Assembly: GCA_018881555.1 (NCBI GenBank)
Contig: JACAXG010000122.1
Location: forward strand, 1,770,705 to 1,834,704
From: Amblyornis subalaris
Lineage: Eukaryota; Chordata; Aves; Passeriformes; Ptilonorhynchidae
DNA: 64,000 nt
Direction of reading: 5' to 3'
Below, piece after piece: positions 10,715 to 22,600 of this stretch (its first letter is position 1; every line of letters starts with the position of its first letter). The position numbers and the translations under genes were made by a program. Below the pieces are notes generated by a model, which was not told the DNA's origin, ran no database searches, and saw only the letters and a list, made by a program, of their open reading frames with translations.

Positions 10715-11095
10715 TTCACAGACAAAAACTCTCCAGCTAATTAAAGTTAGAAAGTGGTATGTTTTTATTTCGGCCGGAGCCTGCGTGGGATCGCTCCCAA
10801 AGATGCAGCGCCGATTTATAGAACAGTACAGAGTTCTTTTATCTACAAAAGTTCTAAATATTAAAAATAAAAAATACGTTTTCATAACATAAACACCTCC
10901 CATTCCCGCTTTGTATGATAATTAGTTAAAATATCATTAAGCATGCGTAGTTTTCTCTTTGATTTGAGTCGGTGGGCATATTTTGAGTAGTGGGATGAAT
11001 TTTGTGAAGTAAATATAGTCTTCCTCGCTCTGAACTTTTTGCCTCTTGAGTTTTCACAATGGTTTTGACCCTAGGGTTCGTTCTGTACCCTTTCC
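10715..11095 (-). mobile_element. ERVK-type LTR, single copy
   Basis: On the minus strand a TATA-like tataaat is followed by tcggcgctgcatctttgggagcgatcc and then by cacgcaggctccggccgaaataaa (about 10765-10825). This GC-rich R region with an AATAAA signal is what I know from avian beta/alpha-like (ERVK) LTRs, and it stands out against the very AT-rich flanks. I could not place both ends or find a target duplication. No internal retroviral sequence lies beside it, so it is probably a solo or truncated LTR. Confidence 0.6.
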
Positions 11096-13129
11096 ATCCA
11101 TCCGTGGATGGATATCTTAAATGGAGAAATTAATATCTGTCTACTTTTCTTTTAGATCTTAGTACTCTGAGTCTTCTGGTTCTTATTAAGAACACAGCTG
11201 TACAAATATAAAATGAAAACAATNAATCAGCTTCATTCTAGGTCTAGCTCCTTAAATAATTATTAACTTCTTAATTAACTTCAGCTAGATTCATCTGCTA
11301 CATTTGCTCTAACTAACCTTACTGATTCTATCAAAGCTAATCTTTAAATAAAAATCTAAAAATCCTAAAACTTCATGTTTCAGTATGGCAGCATAAGGGC
11401 AAGCTTGTTATTTTCTGTTTCCTGTAAAGCATCAAGAAATTTTTCTCTAATCTGTAAAGCAAAATAAAACCCCTTTTGGAACCTCTGACACAAACCATGT
11501 GATCAGCCCAGCAATAATCTTATCAGGCTGCCATTGTACTTTACACAAGCTCCAGCAAAGAGGGACAGCTGGCATTTATTTTTAAACCTAGACATGATCA
11601 TGAGAGATGGAAGCGCTTGGGGAGGAATTAGTTGTGGTTCACAATGATAATCTTTGTTAATGAAGCTCCACGCAGAGTTCTATCCACAAGCAGCAAGTAA
11701 TGACGTGCAGAAATGTTTACAAGTCCATAGAGAATTCATTAACCAAGATCCTGTAATAAAAGAGCTGAAGGAGTCTGCAGGATTTGAAAGGCGATATTTT
11801 TAGCAAGCAAAATGTTAAAATTCCAGGCTGGCAGTACACACATAGGCAGGAGCTCCACTCGTTAGCAGATTGCTGACTGTGCTTGTAAAAGTCTTGCATT
11901 CAGCTGCCCCCCTTTCCTGCCTGTTGAGGGAGCAGAAAGATGGTCGTCAAGCTGGTGTTTAAAGTTACCTGTGATTTGGAAGTCTCTTCAATTTCCTTGG
12001 TGACAATATAGCAATTCCATGCCCACAGTGCCAAGCTTCTCCATGAGAGCTGTCTCATCCCACCCCCACTGGTCACTGATTCAGAAACCAGGCCCTCTAT
12101 GACACCCCAGCAGCTAGCCATGGAGAAAGACCATCTGCAAGGAGATCGCCACCTGTACATGTGTGAGTAGTCATTTCTGAATAGCAGATGGCCTGACACA
12201 GACATCAGGGAGGCTGAGTGGATGTTCACACCTGGAAGGTTAAAGCTATAGAAAAGTCATTTGATACCATGAATGATGCTTACAGTGACAGATGGGAGAT
12301 CTTCCAATGGGTCATGGCATAGGAGGGACAGCACATTGCAGAAGCAAGACATCTGACATCTTGGACATTCAGTTGCTGATAAATATGCTATCAGCACATA
12401 GCTACTGACTCCTAAGCCTGCCATAACTATGAAGGATCACGAAAACAAAGTTCCCTAGATGTTACCTCTGTTTGAGATTTTGAGGAAAACTCAAAAGCTG
12501 TGTGAAATGCTTGTGAATATGTGAATTTCTGCGCTTCTTGGTACTCAAAAATTGGAGTCACTGAGCCTCGTTCGGCTGACACAGACATACAGCACTAACA
12601 AATGCCACATGCTGCAACCCTTCCCTAGGAACAAACACTCTCTGAAGTCAAAAGCAATGTACCCTGCTTTGCCCCAGCACTGAGCTCTCCCTGCTTGCAG
12701 GGCTGCTACCTCTCATGCACAGTGGAATGCTGACCCAGGTGATAAAGGAGGTGTGATCTGCCCTTGCTGTTAGCAAGGAATAGCGTTGCTTTGACATATG
12801 GGCACTTCTTCTATCCCTCTGAAGGGATGGTGCTAAGCAGGAGTGTAGACAGATATTTAGAGCCAAGGTTGCGCATTGCTGTCCGGACTTTGGGCTGAGT
12901 TTTACCCCGAACACCTTCAGGCTCTAAGATTGCATGAGAGCTGTAGGGGGAATAGAATCAGAGGATCAGGGGCAGCGATTACCATCCTCTCTGCTAAGCC
13001 TAAAGGAGGATTACCAAGAAGACAGAACCACTCTTTTCAGCAGTGTACAGCAGAGGCAACTGTAAAAAGTTGCAGTAAAGCAAATTCTGGCTAGACACAA
13101 AGGCAAAATAATTTGCTTTGAGGATGGTG
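11096..13129. other. Non-coding stretch with one ambiguous base
   Basis: One undetermined base at 11224. I see no gene, RNA or clear repeat. A short palindromic tccatccatccgtggatggata lies near 11094-11115. Confidence 0.5.
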
Positions 13130-13285
13130 AAGCAGTGGAGCACAATGCTGAGAATGGCAGTTTTCCCCCTTGGGAGCTTTCAAAACCAGGCTGAATAAAG
13201 CCCTCATCAATCTGACCTGGTGCTGAAGGTAACCCGGCTTCATACTGGAAGCTGGATATGAGACTTCTAGTGATCCCTTTCTGCC
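13130..13285 (+). mobile_element. Old CR1 LINE fragment
   Basis: The order ggagctttcaaaaccaggctgaataaagccct ... acctggtgctgaaggtaaccc ... actagtgatcccttt-like sequence follows the CR1 3' UTR consensus (gagatattcaaaacc, aaggccct, gggcaacctg, ggactagatgatc). It is strongly diverged, with no terminal tail seen. Confidence 0.5.
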
Positions 13286-13809
13286 CATACCTGTCTGTGT
13301 GTCTGGTTTTTCACCCCCCTGAAATTCTGAGTTGCTTCTATAATTCCTCTCACAAGATCTCTCAGACTGGGAGAAAGTCTTGCTAAGAATGTTGATGTTA
13401 AAATACAAACACCATTTTGCAGCATATTTTCTTCTTTAGGAGAAGGAAGAAAATTTCCAGAATTTCACAAAGCTCTTGTGGCCATTTCTGCAGCATATAC
13501 AAATTCAATGTGACCCAACTGCCTTTAGTTTATATGTGTGTATTTATATGGCAGAGGTGTTGTTTTGTTTTTTGCAAGATTACTTGCCTAGATTCTGTCC
13601 AAAATCCATGAGGTTTCAGATGTCTACCACCACAGCTATTGATAGGCAGTTAGTCCTGAATCACATATTTAAGGGAGTGATTTGCTTTGCTTTCATTTCA
13701 TGTCTTTTGTTTTTTTCTTTCACATTTCCGAAGAAGTTCCTTAGGCTTGATTGTATTACAATAAATACTTAAAAAAAAAATAAAAATCACTCACTGCAAA
13801 TAATTGGTT

Positions 13810-14185
13810 AACTGCAGATGGCTCCAGGTGGAAACAGACCAGTCAATATGCTTAAGGGCAGGGCTGCCTTGTGGAGAGGCTGGGACAGGACGAGAAAGGG
13901 GCCAGCTTGCATAGGGCAGCCCTGCCCCAGACAGGGAGAGCCCAACAGTGATGCCACTGCAGCCAGGGGCAGTTCTGTGCCCTGGCATGTAGCCAGAGAG
14001 GCTTGAAGTGAGCAAAAGCTTTCTTCTCCAACACGAACATCACAGGGAGGTGAAAACTCCTCCATCCTTGGAGATTTCCAATCCTTAGCTGTATAAAGTC
14101 CTGAGCAGCCACATCTGATCTCATGTCTGACCCTACCTGGAGCAGGAGGTTGTTCTTACAGACCTCTCAAGGTCTCTTTCTCTCC
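13810..14185 (+). mobile_element. Old CR1 LINE 3' fragment
   Basis: The segment ccttggagatttccaatcc ... aaagtcctgagcagcc ... tctgaccctacctggagcaggaggttg ... gacctctcaaggtc (14070-14175) matches the order of the CR1 3' UTR. The GC-richer part before it (13810-14050) is probably the same element. It is diverged and lacks the octamer tail. Confidence 0.6.
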
Positions 14186-17100
14186 CTGCTACTTTTGTTT
14201 TATTATGTTTTCTTTTCTTGCAAGTCTCTGGAGAGGATCGTTACATGGATACAAAGGATATGTAAGCCTTATCTTCACACTGGGGTACACGTTTATCTTT
14301 TTCAAAGACCTTGTCCTTCCAATGGTTTGCCAGATGCTCACAAAGAACAGTAAATTGAGGAGATAAAAAAAAAACCAAAACAAAACCAGAACAAAACGAA
14401 ACTAAAAACCTTCAAACTTTGGTGTCCTTCCCCATTCCAGAAATCTGGAAAAATCAGCTGGGAACCAGCTTAGTTAGCCAACATTACACAATGTAATATT
14501 AAGAAAGGAAGGTTAAACAGCACATCTGCTGAATCTCCCTGTCAGCCAGTTCTGTGAAATTGGAAACCATGGACTTTTTCAGCTATTTACAGAGCTAAAA
14601 GCTCAAAGCCTTCATAGGTGCTCCACAAGGTAAATTAGGCACTTCACATCTTTTACACTGATGCTTTGTCTTTTGACAGCTATCAGGTGATAATTTGTTA
14701 GCCTTTGAATATAAACAATGCTGAAAAGCCATCACAAGGAATATTGTAGCTGAATCAGTGGATATTTGTTCTTTAAACCGACATTATTTCGGCAAAGGAC
14801 AAGTATTTTGTTTTACTCATTACTCAGTGAGTACCTTAAGGTTTCCCTGATCTCCGTATTAATCCTATTTCTTATAAGAGAGGATATAGATTTTAGTTTC
14901 TAAATCTAATATAGGGAGAGCAGCTCTGAGGATTGGAATAGACTCTGATTTTTGCTGGGAGCTTTGATTCTCTACATGAGACAACATGAGTTTGGTGGCC
15001 AACACTCTGGTTTAAGGTGAATTTTTTTATGGGACTCTTAACAGCATAGTATAAGGAGTTACTTTCTGGTTAGCAGCCACACACTGCAAGCTGACCTGAC
15101 ACGAAGTAGCTTTCTCTTTTTCTCGGTGTGTTTCTCTCTTTATCCTCACAAGAGATGTGGTTGAATCACTTGACTGTTTGGAGACAGGAAAGGCTGTCCA
15201 AAATACAGTGTGATGAATTGCAAGGATGCCCTTCGAGGAGCAAACTGCTGATCGTCAGATTGTTCTGTGCTGAATGCTGTTTGGAAACCTGCTAGTAAAG
15301 GCAGACTAGTTTTGGAGCAAGGGCTGCTGCCTCCTACATGACCAGTGGTTTGTAAAGTTACAAGCACTGTTGTGCCCAGCTTTAGCCTGAACTCAAGCTA
15401 CAGTACATGAGCCAGAGCTGCCTGGGTATCTGCTGGATTCTGACTGGGGCTACTCCCTAGACTGATATTGAGCAAATTTTTCCCAGTGTTTTCTAGCATT
15501 AACCACAACAGAGAGTGTAAATCAAGTAACTGATATGTTTTATGCTGATTATCATTAAGTTATTTAGCAAATAGTTGGATATAAAGTACAGAAACACTTT
15601 TCCCAGACTATTATTTGCATTCTTGAAGTTACAAGATTCCTGATTTTGTTAATATCTCCTTGTTGATGTTTTTCAATTTGAGCTGCACCACCAGCAACCA
15701 TTCCAGTTCTACACAAGGTTTTTCACAGCATCATCTTCACTTGCATTTCGTTTCTGCACTTTCTGTCAAAAGAAAATGCATGAACAACCTAGTGACTGTG
15801 TTTAGGCTGCATTTATTTCCTTATGGTTAAGCCTTTCCACAATAAGCAGAAATATGTTTAACAAAAAAGGTAGGTAAACTACAAAGCTGATCTTACAAGA
15901 AACAGTAATTCATTATCACCATTTTCCTGGAGAATAAAGTTGAATTATTTCTCTTTTAAAATCTTTGGTAAATATTGCTTATAAATCTATCTGGAAAGAA
16001 TAGTAGCCATAGCATTAGACCAGCTGATAATTGATATTCCACCTGTAGACCTTCTACCCTTCTGCTTGAATTAGTCCATTGTGGCGTTGATGTACAGCCA
16101 GAATATTTATTTGTGCTCATGACAAACATTTTCAGAGGGCTTTTAACTTCAATATTTTTGAAGTCTTCACAGGAATGTGGAACACTTGACTAGTGAAATC
16201 ACATTTAGCAGAGGTTTGGACTTTACAAACTGTCTCATGTTGGATAAGAAAATGTAAAACTTGATTTCCAAAGGATCAAAGGTCTTTCAGATGTTTCTCT
16301 CACTAGTACAGGCAGCAGTTACAACATCCTGTTAAGAAGCAATTTTTTGGGTATCACAGTGAATGATTTGTGCAATAAATTTATTTCTTCTTTCTTCAAG
16401 TGGGCATATAAATTATATTGACAGAATTCCACAGTTTATCCACTGTGTTACAGATGAAGGTAACCCAGACTATGAAGTGGCTTTATCAGCTAAACAGTTT
16501 TCAAAGCCTGACCCTTTCAATACCTTTCGAAGAATGATTTAGGTTTCTGAATGCTTTTCTTTGGTCTTTTAGCTACCAGACTTCTAAGAGATGGATAATT
16601 ACCATAGAAGGATATTGACCATTTCGAGCTCACTGCTGGTCAAAATACTCCAGCCCTGAAGAAACAGAACAATCCAGAAGCAGCAGCTGAGATTCAGTAA
16701 GGATCTCAAAAGTAATTTATCCTAGGACTCAATCTGCAAACAGGATATCCCAATTCTCACCACCATTTTTTAAAATATTTTTTAAGGATACAATTTGTTG
16801 TTTTTATTGTACCAGATCTTTGAAGTCAACAAAGAATAGCTTTACTTCAGTGTTCAGTCGTTGTCTATGAGTTTCAGAGACCTCTCTGGCAAATGATGAC
16901 CTTTCATCAGAACTAATTTTAAGGTAAGGGGCAACTTTGCTATGGGATAACTCTAACAATGACTTCTGAAGAAATATTTTTTAAGACTAAAAGTTTTAGT
17001 CTGTTTTTCAAAACTGCTGTGGAAGCTACTACTACAATAAGAACTACTGGTTGCCTCAGCTGTTTTTGGAAGTGACTCCGGTGATTTGATCTGGACTTCA

Positions 17101-18497
17101 GCATGAAACTGGAAATGCTTTGAGTTTCAAGGGGGTGTTACACTCGGTTACTGCAGCATTATTTTATACACAGATCACTGATGACACCATTTTACATCTA
17201 ATTTTGTAATGGGCAGCTATCCTGCTATTTTCAGTAGCAGTTATATTTAGAATTCACACTCTTGGTGCATTCCTGCAGTTTATTGCTTGGTAGAGGTTCT
17301 TGTATGACCTTTGTGCTTCTGTTCCTTGGAAATATGTTTTCAGTATCACCTTTTCCCTAGATGTTTTCTAATTTCCTCTCTATGGCTATAAGGCGCACAG
17401 TTGTACAGGAATTAACTGTAAAGTATTGCTCATCTCCTCTCTATAGACAGACTGCTTTCTTTCAGGAATTGAGATGGGGAAGGGATACAGCCGGGAATTT
17501 ATTTTTCCTGATTTAATTTGGACTGGTAAAGAGGTGAAGAAAGCAGAAATGGTCTTATTTTTTTTCTTTTTGTATGGTACTTATTCTCATGATTTGGAAA
17601 TGTGACCTGCACATCTAATGAACCTCTGTCTTGTTGGATTTCCTGTGGTCCAGCCAACTGCCCCTACAGCAGCAGGAACAACATGAATCCTTGCAGAAAG
17701 GGGCTGGCTGGTACTTTCTGCATGATGGTCTCTCACCCATGATCCTTCCCACCCTCCACAACACCGAGCATCCAGGGCCATACAATGGGTCAGCACTATT
17801 TGCATTAGCTCCCCTCTGTACTGTTTGATACTCCACAGATCTCAACCAAAAAAAAACTGGAAAAAGCTTCAAACGGATCTGATCTAACCTCATCTACCAG
17901 AGACAAAAGAAGGATACTTTTTTCTGTTGATTTGAAATAGGATTTAAGAAATCTAACCACTTTTCTACCCTTGTAAAACACATAATTGGTTTGTTGTTCT
18001 CTTTCATTTAACATTTCCATTTCTTCCAGAGCCAAGGGCCTTGATGCAGCTGGAGCCTGGTCTGCTCATCCTATTCACCTGAATACTTTCACGACAAAGA
18101 AATTCTATCACTGACTGCAGCGTACTGGTTTTCTGTCACTATGCTCTGGCATAGATGAGGACTGATCATAGTCATTGGATAAGCATAACACAGTGTTAAA
18201 AGCTGGAATTTACTCAATCACTCCATGGCATTTCTAGGTTATAATATTAACCTTTCTAAAGCACTCAGTGAATGGCTACTCAGAAGTATTTAGACATTTT
18301 AAAAACCACCATGTTTCAAAAGTTTACAGTTTTCTGTTTTTCTTTTCAGCATCTTTTTCCAAACCAATACAAAATACAACTAAAAATTCTGTAACACTCT
18401 CCAAGTTGACAATCTTTTTAGTCCTTCATCAAATTTAGGAACACTGATGACAAAACTTTTGGAGTCTAATAATTTTTCTGCAGACATTACCTTGGTT
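14186..18497. other. Non-coding stretch, nothing recognised
   Basis: AT-rich intergenic or intronic DNA with an A-rich tract at about 14366-14405. Open frames do not exceed about 100 codons and show no domain. Confidence 0.5.
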
Positions 18498-19381
18498 TCC
18501 CTAACCCTAACACCCTGAGCCAACAGCACCCAGCTCCCATTCTGCTGCCAGACTCTGAACACCTCCCCGTGTGTCTGCAGAACAGAGGGAGTGAACACTC
18601 AGCTGTTTTGTACATCATGTTTACTATTTTAGACTTTTGTTCCTAGAGATCACAAGGGAAAAGTGCCACAGGAAGAACCAGAGCAGATGACAAACCATAG
18701 AAATGTTCAGGTAGAGGTGAGCCAGGAGACACGGATCGCCCTGGCTCACCTACACACATGGCAGCAGAGCCATAACACAACCTGGAAACGATCTGTACAA
18801 GAAGCAGCAAGATGTAGGCAAATTTACTTCTAAAGGTGGAGTTTCTGGCCCAGAGGTGCTCTGCAGCTGGAATCAGGGCCCCTTCAGGCTCTGACACAGG
18901 AAACACGTGATGGGGCACAGGCTGGCTCCCTGTCTGTTGTGTGGCTGTGAATTACACTCACTTGTGGGCAGGGTGGCAGGTCACTTGTCGGCATGAACAA
19001 GACGGAGAGGTCCCAGCCAAGTTCCCCTAAGCCACGTCTCCCTGCTTTCAGCTTTCCTTCCTTGTCTAGGACCATTTTACTTCAAAGACATCCTGGCCCT
19101 GGGGAGGGTTTTCCCTGAGAGAAAGGCCTATTTGTGCAGCAGAGCTCAGTCTCTCACAGCCCAGGAGCCAAACCCACAGGAGGCCCAGCACAGAGCTGCA
19201 AGCAGAGCTGCGCCTGGCTGGGGACACGGCACCGGGCACTGGTTCCGTTTTTACTGTCTGCCTCATTGAATTCATACCTTTCTGATGATGAACAGGATGG
19301 TGTGACATTCAGCCACAGATCAGGAGAACAAAGGCTGCAGTCAGCAAAGGGAATCACATGAGTGGGATTTCCAGAAATGAC
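18498..19381 (-). repeat. Inverted-pair element, left arm
   Basis: This ~884-bp segment is the reverse complement of 56073-56952 with about four substitutions and one terminal indel by eye (>99% identity). Differences include gtacat versus gtacgt and cggatc versus cgaatc. The right limit is sharp: identity stops after ccagaaatgac at 19381. The left limit lies at ccctaaccctaacaccc (about 18500-18516), so on the minus strand the element ends in two TTAGGG units. It is bracketed by TGGTT at 18493-18497 and 19382-19386, a possible 5-bp target duplication. It carries an 11-bp hairpin stem (18716-18726 with 18740-18750). No long open frame and no recognised family; it is GC-richer than its surroundings. 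Confidence 0.88.
18716..18750. repeat. Hairpin with perfect 11-bp stem, left arm
   Basis: ggtgagccagg at 18716-18726 is the exact reverse complement of cctggctcacc at 18740-18750, with a 13-base loop. The same hairpin is kept in the other copy at 56704-56738; the loop differs by one base. Confidence 0.85.
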
Positions 19382-19549
19382 TGGTTCTGTTACCAGATTC
19401 TAGTGAATGTGGGTTGAGTGCTAAAAAAATTAAACAAGAAAGCCGAAACAAGCCAAACCAATACTGTGTTTCGTTTTCAGGTTACTGAAAAAGACTTAAG
19501 AGCTTCTATGTGATGCTGGATGAACCGATGAAGATACAATAAACGGGCT

Positions 19550-19689
19550 TCAATCTTGATGCTGTAGAAAGACTGGCAGCAGTTTGAAGAAGACCAAGCC
19601 TACTCCTCCGCTGATGGCTGTAGCTGAAACAGGATTAAGCAGTCTGTCATTCTCTGGATTTGCTTGATATATGCACCCAGTGATATTTC
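19550..19689 (-). CDS. Candidate alternative terminal exon of SUSD1
   Basis: The minus strand has a strong acceptor, tgataaatctgttttgattttgttcag, just before 19689. From the transmembrane exon (ends in phase 2) the reading would be A-R-K-Y-H-W-V-H-I-S-S-K-S-R-E and a stop at 19647-19649, giving a short basic cytoplasmic tail. If joined directly to the 46054-46093 exon (ends in phase 1), a different frame stays open for 46 codons: R-N-I-T-G-C-I-Y-Q-A-N-P-E-N-D-R, then a hydrophobic segment with V-G-L-V-F-F-K-L-L-P-V-F-L, ending at 19550. Neither reading is one I recognise. The exon lies 24 kb from the transmembrane exon and 169 bases above the left arm of the inverted pair. RNA data would be needed; it may be chance or belong to another gene. 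Confidence 0.3.
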
Positions 19690-22600
19690 CTGAACAAAAT
19701 CAAAACAGATTTATCACAATAATAACAACAACAACAAAAAAAAAGAGGAAGGCAGCATAGAAATCCTAAAGATAGGGATTTTTAAGTTTATGAAGTATTT
19801 GATGGTGCTGGGATGAAAGTAATGTCACTCTAAGGGACAATGGGAATTCTCCTCAGTATGGCTTCAGAAGAGCTTGGAACATGTGTGCACATTTGTTGGA
19901 AAGCTGCTTCTGCCAGACCAAAAGCATAAAGCTGTGCCTCATCAGGGGGAGCAGATGCAGGGGGAAGGAAGAGCCTGTATGAGGTGTGAGGGTTGTGCAA
20001 AGAACTGACCCTGTTACAGTAGAGCTGCTTTGTGACAAAGGTGTTGCCGGTGATCCAGCTCTACCAGTCTTCACTAGTTTTTCCAGGCATTCTTACCATG
20101 TGACGAAAATATAAGGCCTTCCTATGAGCCTGCAGGCATGCACTTTTTGGACTGGAGCTTTCACTGATAGAGTGCCTCTAAAGGGAAAAAATACAATTTC
20201 TGGCCATGGGCCCTGAGCAAGGGTCTATCTTAGAAGAAATGCATCAGAAGTATTAATGTCTGCACAAGATAGCTTGTGGCTACAAATGAGATTTTCCTTT
20301 AAAAATGTGTCTTTTCTGGATGCAGAAAATTCAGTGATCTCTATGTGTTTCTAAACTGAACATGGGCCTATGTGATGAGTCTGCATGTCCTACACCAAAG
20401 GGTCTACAGTGCTGCTTTTGACAGTTTTGTACTACATACCCTACCTCAAGCCTGCTTCCTCTTTTAGAGTTTGTCCACTGCAGCCAGCAGGCTCACCAGC
20501 CTGCTTATTGTTGCCAGATGTGTAGCACTGAAACAATAAAGATGATGCTAGTGTCCCCAAGCTAGTATGTACACTGTGAAAAAACTATGTGGATGGGAAT
20601 GCTTTGCCCGTGCCAGAGTCTCAGAGGAAGAACAGTCATAACCACGCATACTGCACAGAGGAGCAATGGAGACAGAGAGGGTATAACACTCATCCTAAAG
20701 AGGTGAAAGCTGAAGACCTGTGGAACAGTTCTATAGTGACTGTTCTGCTGGCACTGCACTCACAAATACTTGGTTCTACCATGTGCTTTGACAGTACCTG
20801 TTCAGTTCAAATCTTTTAAAGGTGACTTGTAAGCCTCCCTCTAGCAAAAGAACTCTATAAAGTGAACTTCCACATGATATAGCAATGTTGTAATGAAAAA
20901 ACTATAATACTGTGTAATCAAACACATGGCAAAGGAAGCCATATAAATATTATTACATGCAAAGCTAGAAGAGCAGGACACAGGTCTGTGATTCTATCCA
21001 CCATTCAGCCCTACTGCATGTAGATATGTGTATAGTAAAGGGACACTGCAGGGCTAATAACCTAGAAATAAATTTTTAAAAATCAATACTAAGCAAACAC
21101 TTCTATGGTTTGAGCATATCCATCCTATTGGAGCTGAAAGGAATTGCTCTTTTTATGGATATGCTTTGGCTCACACACTTTGGGCTGCTCTTTGTCTGAA
21201 CCTTTCCTGCTGGAGACTAAGTAATAATTCTTCACTTGTAATGCCAGAATTTTCTAGGCCTTCAGTTTTCTGTGGGGTTCAGTAGCTGTAACAGTTACTG
21301 TTGTTTTCATTTCTGTAAAACTTACTCTTGTTTCTAAGACAACTTTTAGCAATTCATCAAGAGAAGCAAAGATGGCAAAGGGGTCCAGAAGTAAACAAAG
21401 AAAAACTGTGCCATAGCAAACTGGAGTGGAAAGAGTTCATGTTTCTTGGCAAGTGTTATATCAAACCAGAAGCAGGCTTTGAATTTTCAGGGAGCATCTT
21501 CAGGGACTCTCTGGCAAGACACAAGAAGAACCTTAAGATGCGGTACAAGACATGAAGTACCTCAAACCAACCTGAGAAATCTGCATCAGAGGACATCAGA
21601 TCTGTTCATTTGGTAGTGACCTGGAGGCATGCTGGAACCTGGGACTCTTCCAGCTACCACTGCACCTCAGAGGTGGTGCAGGTATGCATCCAACACTCCA
21701 AATGGGCTTTTAGCAGCAGAGCTATGCTCTCAGGGGTGTGGTGATGTGGTGTGCTGGTAAAAACACTGATGGAGTAGCTAGAAAGCCAAACTGCCCTTTC
21801 TTTTACTACAATTCAGAGGACTTTAGGGTTGAAAGTAATTTTATGCTGTTAAAAGCCACAGGAAAACCTTTTATTAGAGTCAAGGACGTGCAACACCAAT
21901 ATATAAAAAAATGTATACTTATATATGCAACTCACAGGGTCTGGAAAACACACATTCTCTCAGTGCCTGTGGCTATAAAAGATTACTCATCCATTAGCAC
22001 AAATACCCATTAAACAAATACTCCCCAAGCACTTCCCTGCATCTCACAGTTTGATGCTGGTAAAACCTGCACTCTTGGTTGGCTTGGTCCAGCTTTTCAC
22101 TAGCTCCACTTCCTAGGCAGTGGATTGCTGGAATGTCACTTCAGTCCAGCAGTGCCTCTCCAAATTAGTCATGTTCACTTTTACTGGAGGTCTGCTAGGG
22201 GACTTCTCCAACAGGGGCCCATTGATGTCACTGCACTGTACCTCACCAGAACCTCCTTATCACATCCATAGCTCACAGTAAACAAGAGCAGCTATTGCCC
22301 TTGACTGTCCTGTCCATCCAGAACACTCCAGACATCTCTATCCCCAGGAAAACTAATCTGTAAGTGTGTAAGTACCCAGTTGTTTATGGGTGTTTGTCTA
22401 CCCCCAGAAGAACTGCTAGCACCTAAGTGCTTTAAAGAACATCTCATGTATTAAAATCCCAACAGAACAGCCCAGCTGGATGACCTGCCTTTGGATGTGA
22501 AGTTAAAGCTCAGGTGAGCACAGAAGCAGCACTATGAGGTTGTTCTATACCTTCCTCTCTTGCCAGGTGTTCCCTTACATACAGAAACTGTCAAAAAAAG

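Noticed and set aside
18500..18512. Interstitial telomere repeat
   Set aside because: Only two CCCTAA units; too short to be a telomere relic. It is recorded as the end of the inverted-pair element.
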